Assembly (NCBI GenBank): GCA_963707135.1
Contig: CAVPOY010000013.1
Coordinates: forward strand, 62,001 to 126,000
Reading direction: 5' to 3'
Length of the DNA: 64,000 nt
DNA from: JBGSTR01 sp963707135
GTDB taxonomy: Bacteria; Pseudomonadota; Gammaproteobacteria; Chromatiales; Chromatiaceae
The notes under the pieces were generated by a model. It did not search any database, had not been told where the DNA came from, and saw nothing but the letters and a program-made list of their open reading frames with translations. Positions within the stretch are counted from its first letter, which is position 1, and every line of letters starts with the position of its first letter. Shown here in pieces: positions 7,960 to 16,620 of the stretch. A program made the position numbers and the translations under genes.

Positions 7960-10050
7960 ATGACTACCTCCCCGGGAAAGCCGAGCGGCGGTCATGGGCA
8001 TCGCCGGGTACTGTATTTCTCGCTGGTCACGCTAACGACCCTGGGCGCCATGACGCTGCTGAGCGTGGCGATCAAGGACGGCGGCATCACGCCGCTCGAG
8101 CTCCTGCTGCTGGTCCTCTACATGGTGCTCATACTCTGGATCAGCGCGTCCTTCTGGACCGCCACCATGGGATTCGGGATGCTGCTGACGGGCCGCGACC
8201 ATTGCCGCCTGGGCGGGGGACGGCGGACCGCCGGACCGGAGAACGAGGGCGCCGAACCGTTCAAGACCGCCCTGGTAATGCCCGTCTACAACGAGGACCC
8301 GGTTCGCGTCTTCGCCGGCCTGCGGGCGATCTACCAGTCCCTGGCGGAGACCGGCCGGCACGAGGGCTTCGAGATCTTCGTGCTGAGCGACACCCGCGAC
8401 CCCGACGTCTGGGTGCAGGAGGAGCTGCACTGGCGGCAATGGGCCCTGGAAATGGGTCTGCCGGCCCGGGTCTTCTATCGGAACCGGGTCGAGAACACGA
8501 GCCGCAAGAGCGGCAACCTGGCCGACTTCTGTCGGAACTGGGGCGGCCGCTACCGGTACATGATCGTGCTCGACGCCGACAGCATCATGTCCGGCGCGAC
8601 TCTGGTCGAGATGGTCGATCGCATGGAGCGCAACCCCGGCGTGGCCCTGATCCAGGTGCCGCCGGTTCCGGTCAATCGCTCGTCGCTGTTCGCCCGCATG
8701 CTCCAGTTCGCGGGCAGTCTCTACGGGCGCATGTTCGCCGCCGGGCTGTCCTATTGGCAACTCGGCACGAGCAACTTCTGGGGTCACAACGCGATCATCC
8801 GCGTCCGGCCGTTCGCCGATCACTGCGGGCTGCCGAAGTTGCCGGGCGGCGAGCCCTTCGGGGGCGAGATCCTCAGCCACGATTTCGTCGAGGCGGCGCT
8901 GCTGCGCCGGGCGGGCTGGAGAGTGTGGCTCGCCTATGATCTCGGTGGCAGCTACGAGGAGATCCCCCCGACGCTGATCGACTATGCCAAACGCGACCGG
9001 CGCTGGTGCCAGGGCAATCTTCAGCATGCCCGGCTGGTCTTCGCGAAGGGCTTCAAGCCCCTGAGCCGCATCCACTTCGCGATGGGCGTGATGTCCTATG
9101 CGGCCTCGCCACTGTGGCTGATCTTTCTGGTAGTGACCGGCATCGAGGCCTATCTCAGGAGCCTACAGGCGCCGGTATATTTCTACGTCGACAACCTGTT
9201 CCCGGTCTGGCCGGCGTCTTACCGGGTCGAGATGGCCACCGTGCTCTGGGTTACGCTGGCGATGCTCTTCCTGCCGAAACTGCTCGCACTGGTCCTGCTC
9301 GGGGTCAGGCCCGAGTTGGCGAAGCGCTTCGGCGGCGTGCCGAGGGCCAGCGTGAGCGTGCTGATCGAGAGCCTGTTCTCGGTGCTGCTGGCCCCCGTGC
9401 TGATGCTCTTCCAGAGCAAGTTCGTGTTCTCGATCCTGATGCGAAAGAACGTCGGCTGGCCGCCGCAGCAGCGGGGCGATCACCAGACCGGGTTCGCCGA
9501 GGCATTCGGCGCCCACGCCGTCCACACACTGACCGCCGCGGTGGCGGGTGTACTGGCCTATTTCTATGTTCCTGCCTTCTTCTGGTGGTTCACGCCCGTG
9601 CTGGCCGGCCTGGCGCTCGCGATCCCTGTCTCGATGATCACCAGCCGCACGTCCCTCGGCCTGCTGGCCCGGCGCGCCGGCATCTTTCTCACCCCGGAGG
9701 AGTCGGACGAGCCCCGCGTGCTGGGGCTGCTCGAGGCGAACCTGGCGGCCCCCCAGGCGACCGCCGGCCGGGCGCTGACGAGCGCGGGGCTGTGGCATCA
9801 GGCCGTCGTCGACCCGGGTGCCTATGCGCTGCACACGGCTTTGCTGCCCGCGGAGACGCCAAGCCGCCGGCGCCGGCATTATCTTGAGGGTCTGATCTTT
9901 CAGCTTCAGGACGAGGGCGCCGACAGCCTGAACGCGGCCGAGAAACGGGCGCTGCTGTCACATCGGGACGGCCTGTACGAGCTTCACACCCTGCTGTGGG
10001 CCGCCCCGGACGGTCCCGGTGCCGAGCCGCCGCGGCCGGCCGTCTCCTGA
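7960..10050 (+). CDS. opgH: Glucans biosynthesis glucosyltransferase OpgH
   Basis: A 696-residue inner-membrane family 2 glycosyltransferase that polymerises glucose from UDP-glucose into the backbone of periplasmic glucans. Two transmembrane helices lie near residues 18-38 and 45-70. The cytoplasmic catalytic domain begins at FKTALVMPVYNEDP, with donor-site Asp in VLSDTRDP, the metal-binding VLDADS near residue 204, the catalytic-base region LSHDFVEAALLRRAGW and the acceptor motif KRDRRWCQGN. Further helices follow from about residue 375 to 560. The N-terminus is shorter than in Escherichia coli OpgH. The ATG at 7960 is chosen because the membrane anchor starts soon after it; the frame is open upstream only by overlap with the unknown gene. 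Confidence 0.93.
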   Translation: MTTSPGKPSGGHGHRRVLYFSLVTLTTLGAMTLLSVAIKDGGITPLELLLLVLYMVLILWISASFWTATMGFGMLLTGRDHCRLGGGRRTAGPENEGAEPFKTALVMPVYNEDPVRVFAGLRAIYQSLAETGRHEGFEIFVLSDTRDPDVWVQEELHWRQWALEMGLPARVFYRNRVENTSRKSGNLADFCRNWGGRYRYMIVLDADSIMSGATLVEMVDRMERNPGVALIQVPPVPVNRSSLFARMLQFAGSLYGRMFAAGLSYWQLGTSNFWGHNAIIRVRPFADHCGLPKLPGGEPFGGEILSHDFVEAALLRRAGWRVWLAYDLGGSYEEIPPTLIDYAKRDRRWCQGNLQHARLVFAKGFKPLSRIHFAMGVMSYAASPLWLIFLVVTGIEAYLRSLQAPVYFYVDNLFPVWPASYRVEMATVLWVTLAMLFLPKLLALVLLGVRPELAKRFGGVPRASVSVLIESLFSVLLAPVLMLFQSKFVFSILMRKNVGWPPQQRGDHQTGFAEAFGAHAVHTLTAAVAGVLAYFYVPAFFWWFTPVLAGLALAIPVSMITSRTSLGLLARRAGIFLTPEESDEPRVLGLLEANLAAPQATAGRALTSAGLWHQAVVDPGAYALHTALLPAETPSRRRRHYLEGLIFQLQDEGADSLNAAEKRALLSHRDGLYELHTLLWAAPDGPGAEPPRPAVS

Positions 10051-10083
10051 TTACTCGCGAGGCGCGGCCTCGGTCGCGCCCAA

Positions 10084-10143
10084 GGGAAACGCTGATCTAT
10101 TGTTCCGCTCGGGGCCGAGGATGGCGTTTGATCAGCATATCCC
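10084..10143. repeat. Imperfect inverted repeat between convergent opgH and GH1 gene
   Basis: GGGAAACGCTGATC at 10084-10097 faces GATCAGCATATCCC at 10130-10143, with the inner seven bases perfectly complementary, and a second small stem CTCGG-GG-CCGAG sits in the loop. The outer end GGGAAACGC matches the palindromes at 5591 and 26524. Its position between two convergent genes fits a bidirectional terminator or a small repeat element. Confidence 0.45.
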
Positions 10144-11484
10144 TAGATTTGCGCCCCCGCTGCGGATGACCTCGGCGTAGAAGCGGGCGCTGGACTTCAG
10201 CGTACGCCGCTGGGTCTGGTAGTCCACATGGACCAGGCCGAAACGCTTCGAATAGCCGTAAGCCCACTCGAAGTTGTCGAGCAGGGACCAGGCGAAGTAG
10301 CCCTTGAGGTCGGCCCCCTGTCGCAGGGCGTCTCCAGCGGCGATCAGATGGGCGTGCAGATACTCGACCCGCGGGAGGTCCCGAACCTCGCCGCCGTCGG
10401 GAGGTGGGTCGTCGAAGGCCGCGCCATTCTCCGTGACGTAGACCGGCGGATTGGCGTAGCGATCCCTGATCCATAGCAGCGTCTCGGTCAGCCCGTCGGG
10501 GTAGATCTCCCAATCCATCGCCGTGTGCGGGCGACCGTCCTGCCGGACCCGCGTCGCCCGCACGGGCAGGTCGGACGGGTCGTCGCGGACCCGATTGCGC
10601 GAGTAGTAGTTGACGCCGACGAAGTCGATGGGGGCGCGGATGGCCTCCATATCGCCGTCCCGAGCGCGCGGCCAGGCCTCGGCGAACATGGGCTTCAGCT
10701 CCGCCGGGTAGTGGCCGAGGAACACCGGGTCCAGAAACCACCGGTTGACGAAGGCGTCGCGGCGTGCCGCCGCGGCCAGATCCAGCGGATCGGCGCTCGC
10801 CGCGTGCTGGGGCTCCAGGTTCACGGCGAGCCCGATGCGGTGGCGGCCCTGCGCCCGGTAGGCGGCGACGGCGGCCCCATGTGCCCGGAGCAGATTGTGG
10901 GCCGCGAGTGGCGCCTCGTACGGGTTGCGGTGACCCGGGGCAAGCGTGCCCTGCAGGTATCCCCCAACCACCACGACCCACGGCTCGTTCAGGGTCACCC
11001 AGAGCCGGACGCGGTCGTCGAGCGCCCGGAACAGGGTCTCGGCGTAAGCGGCGAACCAGCCCGCGCTGTCCGGGTTCAGCCAGCCCCCGCGGTCATTCAG
11101 CGCGGCGGGCAGATCCCAGTGGTAGAGCGTGATCATGGGCTCGATGCCCCGCTCGAGCAGCCCGTCCGTGAGGCGCCGGTAGAAATCCAGCCCCTTTGGG
11201 TTCAGACGGCCGGTGCCGTCCGGAAAGATTCTTCCCCAGGCGATGCTGAAGCGATACGCCTTCAGCCCCAGCCCCGCCATCAGCGTGATGTCTTCTCGGT
11301 AGCGGCGGTAGTGATCGCAGGCGAGGTCGCCGGTGTCGCCGTTCGCGACCATCCCCGGGGTGTGGCAGAAACGGTGCCAGATACTGGGGCCGGCCCCATC
11401 GGCGAGCGGCGAGCCCTCGATCTGATAGGCCGAGGTGGCGGCACCCCAGAGAAAATCGTGCGGAAAGTGCTCCGGGCTGGTCAT
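10132..11484 (-). CDS. Family 1 beta-glucosidase
   Basis: A 450-residue GH1 retaining beta-glycosidase, full length for the family. The acid/base Glu is in TLNEPW (E167) and the nucleophile Glu in YVTENG (E352). FLWGAATSAYQIEG near residue 11 is the usual substrate-site signature. There is no signal peptide, so it is cytoplasmic and would act on imported glucosides. The start at 11484 fits the family N-terminus. It sits head-to-tail after the membrane transporter gene (12-base gap on the same strand) and converges on opgH. With the large glucan-active proteins on the other side, the cluster suggests recycling of beta-glucans, possibly the periplasmic glucans made by OpgGH. The exact linkage preference cannot be read from the sequence. 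Confidence 0.92.
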   Translation of the reverse strand: MTSPEHFPHDFLWGAATSAYQIEGSPLADGAGPSIWHRFCHTPGMVANGDTGDLACDHYRRYREDITLMAGLGLKAYRFSIAWGRIFPDGTGRLNPKGLDFYRRLTDGLLERGIEPMITLYHWDLPAALNDRGGWLNPDSAGWFAAYAETLFRALDDRVRLWVTLNEPWVVVVGGYLQGTLAPGHRNPYEAPLAAHNLLRAHGAAVAAYRAQGRHRIGLAVNLEPQHAASADPLDLAAAARRDAFVNRWFLDPVFLGHYPAELKPMFAEAWPRARDGDMEAIRAPIDFVGVNYYSRNRVRDDPSDLPVRATRVRQDGRPHTAMDWEIYPDGLTETLLWIRDRYANPPVYVTENGAAFDDPPPDGGEVRDLPRVEYLHAHLIAAGDALRQGADLKGYFAWSLLDNFEWAYGYSKRFGLVHVDYQTQRRTLKSSARFYAEVIRSGGANLGIC

Positions 11485-11496
11485 GGTCGTCGGCGA

Positions 11497-13275
11497 TCAG
11501 GGTTTCGGGGCCGCGCTGTTCGGCGACGGCCGGTCGTCGGCGGAGCCGTTCGTATTCGTCTCCGCGACCGTCGGCGGGCGAAGCGTCCAGGTACCGTCGC
11601 CGGCGATCTCTAGCAGCCGGTCGTAGAACCGCGGGTGGTCGGCGACGTCGCCGAGGGTCATGTAGGTGATGCCGTGCTTACGCAGCAGCTTCAGCAGGTC
11701 GTCGATCGAGCATTCGCTGAGCGCCCGGCTCGGATGATCGAGGAACACGAACCGGGGGGCCGCCAGCAACACGCGGGAAAAGGCCAGACGCTGCTGCTCG
11801 CCCAGCGAAAGGATATCGCCCCAGTTGCGCTCCACGTCGAGCCCGCCGGCCCGGGACAGTACGTCGTCCAGGTTGAGCGCCTTGAGGATCGACAAGATCG
11901 CCTCGTCCAAGATCTCGTGCTCCTGACCCACGCGCAGCAGGATCTCGCGCAGGGTTCCGGGCGGCAGGTACGGGCGCTCCGGCAGGAAGAAGATGTCGTC
12001 ATGTCCCGGGTGCAGGATCCGCCCTTCGCCGCAGTACCAAAGGTCCGCCGTCGCCCTGAACAAGGCCTTTTCCGCCGACTCATTGGTCGCCCGCACCAGC
12101 AGATAGGTCCCCGTCGGGATCGACAGGCTGAGGTTATCGATCAGCTTCTGACCCGTGCGCTGGGAGCAAAGGGTCAGGTTCTCGAAGGCGACGCTGCCGC
12201 AGTCCTCGCTGAACTCGACGGTCGGCATGTTCGGCGGGCGCTCCTCGCCCATGGCCTCGCGCAGGGCGTCGAGCCGGACGACAACGGCCGTGTAATTGGA
12301 TATGGACTGGAACTGGGTGATGATCAGCGAGAACGCGCCCAGGAGGTGGCCAAAGGCCATTGCCGACTGGCTGATCACGCCGAACTCGGCCTCTCCATTG
12401 ATGAACAGCGGGGCGACGATGAGGGCCGGGATGATCTGAATCAGATAGTTGTAGCCGGTCGTGAAGAAGCCGAGGTTCCGGTTTACCTCGATCATGCGTT
12501 GGAAATTGGCGGCCAGCAGGTCAAGGCGATCCAGCAGCCCGGCCCTCAGCCGGCCCTCGCGGCGCAGCAGGGCGACCGACTCGGCGTTCTCCCTCACGTG
12601 AACCAAGCGCGCGCGGAAATTTGCCTCCTTGTCCAATTGGTCGTAATTGAGCCGTACCAGGGGGCGTCCAAGGTAGATCGTGAGCAGGGAACCGAGGATG
12701 GAGTAGGAGACCGCGACGACGAACAGCAACGGGCTGATGCTCCACATGACGCCCGAGAACGCGACCACGGTGAAGCTGGCGTTGAGGAACATCAACATGA
12801 ACGATAGGGTGGTGGCGGTAAGCACCCGGATGTCCTCGGAGATCCGCTGGTCCGGGTTTTGGAGCTCGCCCATCGCGTGGAGCCGGAAGTAGTTCCGTGC
12901 GCCGAGGTAGCGGCCGATGGCCTGTTCGGTGAGCCAGGTCCGCCACAGCAGCCCGAGCCGCTCCTCGGCGAAGCGGTACATGACGGCGACGACCGTCGAG
13001 ATGGCAAACACGACCAGGTAGAGCAGGGCGTATCGCATGAAGCCGCCCATGTTCTGGTTTTCGATCGCCGTCATGAAGTCCCGGCCGACGTAGCTGTTCA
13101 GCACGTTCAGGCCGTTGATGGCGAAAAGAAAAACGATCAAGAGAACGAGCAGGCCCTTAGCTTTGCCGCCGACCTCGGAGCGCGCAAGGCGCCGCAGCAT
13201 ACCGACGAAGCGGCTCCAGGCCTGTTCGCGGATCGGGACCCGCAACGCCTTCAGGGCGGACCAGATGAGACTCAT
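11497..13275 (-). CDS. SbmA/YddA-type ABC transporter with decayed ATPase motifs
   Basis: A 592-residue fusion of a six-helix SbmA/BacA-like membrane domain (residues 1-350) and a C-terminal nucleotide-binding domain. The membrane part carries the family segments YRFAEERLGLLWRTWLTEQ and NPDQRISEDIRVLT. In the ATPase domain the ABC signature is kept (LSLGEQQRLAFSR, near residue 490), but the P-loop near residue 395 reads RATNESAEKAL without the glycines, the Walker B Glu is replaced (FLDHPSRAL near residue 510) and the H-loop His is missing (TLGDV). ATP hydrolysis therefore looks unlikely. SbmA itself has no ATPase domain and is proton-driven, so a secondary transporter that kept a structural domain is plausible. 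It probably forms an operon with the beta-glucosidase; a glucan oligosaccharide is a possible cargo. Confidence 0.8.
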   Translation of the reverse strand: MSLIWSALKALRVPIREQAWSRFVGMLRRLARSEVGGKAKGLLVLLIVFLFAINGLNVLNSYVGRDFMTAIENQNMGGFMRYALLYLVVFAISTVVAVMYRFAEERLGLLWRTWLTEQAIGRYLGARNYFRLHAMGELQNPDQRISEDIRVLTATTLSFMLMFLNASFTVVAFSGVMWSISPLLFVVAVSYSILGSLLTIYLGRPLVRLNYDQLDKEANFRARLVHVRENAESVALLRREGRLRAGLLDRLDLLAANFQRMIEVNRNLGFFTTGYNYLIQIIPALIVAPLFINGEAEFGVISQSAMAFGHLLGAFSLIITQFQSISNYTAVVVRLDALREAMGEERPPNMPTVEFSEDCGSVAFENLTLCSQRTGQKLIDNLSLSIPTGTYLLVRATNESAEKALFRATADLWYCGEGRILHPGHDDIFFLPERPYLPPGTLREILLRVGQEHEILDEAILSILKALNLDDVLSRAGGLDVERNWGDILSLGEQQRLAFSRVLLAAPRFVFLDHPSRALSECSIDDLLKLLRKHGITYMTLGDVADHPRFYDRLLEIAGDGTWTLRPPTVAETNTNGSADDRPSPNSAAPKP

Positions 13276-13467
13276 CGGCGGCTCGGGAATCGAGGTTGAG
13301 GGGCGGTGCTCCCGTCCAGGCCCCGCGGCCGCCGATCAACGGCCAGGGTGACATCGGGCTGACGCGAGTATAGCTTTGGCGCGAAGGCCGCCGCGACTCC
13401 GTTCACCGATGTGCCGAGCGCCGTCTTGCCAAGCGACTGGGCCGCTCCGCTACCTAAGGGTTCCAGC

Positions 13468-16400
13468 ATGAAAACCCGGCTCCTGGATGATTTCACCGAT
13501 CTCTCCGGCTGGACGACCGTCGCCTCGGGACAGGCGCGGCTCGCCATCACGCCCGAGCAGGGTCCCCGCGGGCGGGTCATGCGCCTGGACTTCGACTTCC
13601 GGGGCGGGGGCGGTTTCGTCGTGGCCCGCCGGCCGTTCGAGTTGAGCCTTCCCGAGTCCTTTGCCTTCAGCTTCGAGCTGTGCGGCGAGGCCCCGCCCAA
13701 CAAGCTCGAATTCAAGCTTGTGGATCCGTCCGGCGTCAACGTCTGGCGCTACCAGCAGGAGGCGTTCGAATTCGGCCCGGACTGGCGCACGCTGACCATT
13801 CCCAGCCGGGACATAGAATTCGCCTGGGGGCCGGCCGGGGGCGGCGCCGTACGCGACGTGGGCGCGCTGGAGCTGGTCGTGGCCGCCGGCCCCGGCGGGC
13901 GGGGGACGGTTCGGGTCGCCGACCTGCGTCTCGAGGACCGGACGCCCTCCGAGCCCCCGCTGATCTCGGCCTCCAGCGCACTGCCGGGTCATGAACCCGG
14001 GTTCGCCATGGACGGGCGAGCGGCGACCAGCTGGCGAGCGGCCTCCTCCGACCGCCGCGCCCGGCTGCTGATCGATTTTCGCCAGGAACGGGAGTACGGC
14101 GGTCTGGTCCTGCACTGGACCGACTCGCCCCGGGATCGGGCCTTCGCCGTTGATGCCTCGGATGACGGGGATCACTGGCGGACGATGTATCGGGCGCCGG
14201 CCTCGGCCGGCGGGCGGAGCTTCGTCTATCTGCCGCGGGGGGCGTCGCGCTTTCTGCGGCTCGAGGTTGCCCCGCTGTCCGGCGACGAGGTACCCGGTGT
14301 CGTCTCGCTCGAGGTGCGGCCCTATGACTTCTCCCGTTCGCTGAACGACTTCTTTCATCAGGTCGCCGAGGCGGGTGAGCCGGGCCGCTACCCCAAGTGG
14401 CTCTATCGCCGGCAGAGCTACTGGACACCCGTGGACATTCCGGAGGGCAGGGTGCCGGCGCTACTCAACGAGGAGGGGTTGCTGGAGGTCGGCCGGGGCA
14501 GCTTTACGCTGGAGCCCTTCCTCTATCTCGACAACGGACTGGTCACCTGGGCGGACTGCGAGATCACCCAATGCCTCGAGCGGGACTCGCTGCCCATTCC
14601 GTCGGCGATCTGGAACGGGGACGGCTGGGTCCTGACGATCACGGCATTCGCGAGCGGCGAGCCCGGGCACGCGCTGCTCCAGGCGCGTTACCGGCTGGAA
14701 AACCGTGGCCCGCGGCCGCTGACGGCGCGCCTGTTCGTGGCCGTGCGGCCGTTTCAGGTCTCGCCCCCGTGGCAGGCGTGGGAGGACCTCGGCGGGGTCA
14801 GCGCGGTGCGCGATATCCGCTTCGACGAGGGCGCACTCTGGGTCAACGGCAACAGGTCCGTGGTTCCGCACCGCGCCCCGACGGAGGTCGGGGCCGCCGC
14901 CTTCGACCAGGGGCCTGTCACCGACTATCTGGCGCGCGGCTCGGTCCCCGCCGCAAGCGGGGTCAGCGACGCCTTCGGCTATGCGTCGGCGGCGCTCGGC
15001 TTCGACCTGGAACTGGCGCCGGGCGCCGGCGACGACATCTATCTGACGATCCCTTTCGGCGACGACCTGTCCGCCGCCAGTCGCCAGCCGCCGGACGCAA
15101 GCGGCCGGGGCCGGGTTGCACCCGAGGAGGGAGAACGACGCTTCGAGCAGGCGTTGAGCCAGTGGACGGACGTGCTCGCCGGGGTTCGCTTCGAGCTCCC
15201 GGCGGTGGCGCAGGACTACGCCCGGACCTGCGTGAGCGCGACCGCGCATGTGCTGATCAACCGCGACGGCCCGGCCCTGCAGCCGGGCCCACGACGCTAC
15301 ACCCGATCCTGGATACGGGACGGGGCCATCATGGCCGCCGCCCTGACCCGGATGGGCCGTGCTGCCGATGCGGACGCCTTTGTCCGCTTGTACGCCCGGT
15401 TTCAGGCCGCGGATGGTAATGTGCCCTGCTGCGTCGATCGCAAGGGGCCCGACTGGCTCGCCGAGCACGACAGCCACGGGGAGCTCATTTTCGCGATCGC
15501 CGACCACTACCGGTTTACCGGGGACCCGCGTCTGGTCGATGACCTCTGGCCCCAGGTGCAGAGGGCGGTCGGTTATCTGGAACGGCTGCGCGCCGAGCGG
15601 CTGACGCCCGAGTACCGGGCCCCCGACAAGAGCGCCTGCTTCGGGCTGCTGCCGGAGTCGGTTAGCCACGAGGGCTATCTCGCCCACCCGGTTCACGCCT
15701 ACTGGGACGATTTCTGGGCGCTTCGGGGCCTGAAGGATGCGGCCGAGCTTGCGGGCGTCGTCGGCGATCGAGCCGAGTCCGCTCGCCTCACCGCCCTGAG
15801 CCAGGACTTTCGCGGCACTCTCCTGAACTCACTCGAACGCACCATGACGACCCGTGGCATCGACTTTCTGCCGGGTTCGGTCGAATGGGCCGACGCGGAC
15901 CCGACCGCCGTGGCCAATGCGCTGACGGTGATCGACGAGGCCGATAGTCTGCCCGACGCCGCCCTGACGAGCACCTTCGATCGGTTCATGGCGCGTTTCA
16001 GGGCCATGCACGGCGAAAATCCGGTCGACTGGACCAACTACACCCCGTACGAGATCCGCATCGCCGGGGCGTTGGTGCGACTCGGCCGGCGCTCGGAGGC
16101 CCACGAGCTGCTGCGCTTCTTCCTCGCCGAGCGCCGCCCGCCTGCCTGGAACCAGTGGCCCGAGATCGCCTGGCGGGACCCCGATACCCCGGGGCACCAG
16201 GGGGACCTGCCCCATGCCTGGATCGGGGCCGAGTACGTCCTGGTCTTCCGCGACCTGTTCGCATTCGAGCGGGGCTCCGACCGGTCGCTCGTGGTCTGCG
16301 CCGGGATCCCCGGGGAATGGCTCGACGCCGGCGACATCGCCGTATCGGGTCTGCCGACCTGGTACGGCCGGCTGGACCTGCGGCTGAGCCGCGGCGAGGG

Positions 16401-16581
16401 CGGCGCCCTGAAGCTGAGGATCGGGGGGGAACTGCGCCCGCCGCCCGGCGGCATCGTCTGGGTGCCGCCGGATGACCGCCCGCTGCGCGAGGTCCGCGTG
16501 AACGGCAGGCCCATTCCGGACTTCAACGCGGCGGAGTTCCGCATCTCCGGCGCGCCCGCCGAGGTCGATGCACTGGTCTGA
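13468..16581 (+). CDS. Large glycosidase-like protein with F5/8-type C module
   Basis: A 1037-residue protein with three recognisable parts. Residues 1-150 resemble a CBM11-like beta-sandwich (TRLLDDFTDLSGWTTV, NVWRYQQEAF). Residues 155-290 look like a discoidin/F5-8-type C carbohydrate-binding module (FAMDGRAATSWRA, SRFLRLEVAPLSG). The remainder, from about residue 580, is an alpha/alpha six-hairpin domain as in glucoamylase and debranching enzymes (RYTRSWIRDGAIMAAALTR, YWDDFWALRGL, HAWIGAEYV). No signal peptide is present. The ATG at 13468 has AAGGG at seven-base spacing and the fold starts there. It is followed after 39 bases by the GH94-like gene, so both likely act on the same glucan. 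Substrate and catalytic residues cannot be named with confidence. Confidence 0.75.
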   Translation: MKTRLLDDFTDLSGWTTVASGQARLAITPEQGPRGRVMRLDFDFRGGGGFVVARRPFELSLPESFAFSFELCGEAPPNKLEFKLVDPSGVNVWRYQQEAFEFGPDWRTLTIPSRDIEFAWGPAGGGAVRDVGALELVVAAGPGGRGTVRVADLRLEDRTPSEPPLISASSALPGHEPGFAMDGRAATSWRAASSDRRARLLIDFRQEREYGGLVLHWTDSPRDRAFAVDASDDGDHWRTMYRAPASAGGRSFVYLPRGASRFLRLEVAPLSGDEVPGVVSLEVRPYDFSRSLNDFFHQVAEAGEPGRYPKWLYRRQSYWTPVDIPEGRVPALLNEEGLLEVGRGSFTLEPFLYLDNGLVTWADCEITQCLERDSLPIPSAIWNGDGWVLTITAFASGEPGHALLQARYRLENRGPRPLTARLFVAVRPFQVSPPWQAWEDLGGVSAVRDIRFDEGALWVNGNRSVVPHRAPTEVGAAAFDQGPVTDYLARGSVPAASGVSDAFGYASAALGFDLELAPGAGDDIYLTIPFGDDLSAASRQPPDASGRGRVAPEEGERRFEQALSQWTDVLAGVRFELPAVAQDYARTCVSATAHVLINRDGPALQPGPRRYTRSWIRDGAIMAAALTRMGRAADADAFVRLYARFQAADGNVPCCVDRKGPDWLAEHDSHGELIFAIADHYRFTGDPRLVDDLWPQVQRAVGYLERLRAERLTPEYRAPDKSACFGLLPESVSHEGYLAHPVHAYWDDFWALRGLKDAAELAGVVGDRAESARLTALSQDFRGTLLNSLERTMTTRGIDFLPGSVEWADADPTAVANALTVIDEADSLPDAALTSTFDRFMARFRAMHGENPVDWTNYTPYEIRIAGALVRLGRRSEAHELLRFFLAERRPPAWNQWPEIAWRDPDTPGHQGDLPHAWIGAEYVLVFRDLFAFERGSDRSLVVCAGIPGEWLDAGDIAVSGLPTWYGRLDLRLSRGEGGALKLRIGGELRPPPGGIVWVPPDDRPLREVRVNGRPIPDFNAAEFRISGAPAEVDALV

Positions 16582-16620
16582 CGCTGCCCATCAACCGAAA
16601 CAGGTCCACCGATCACCACG

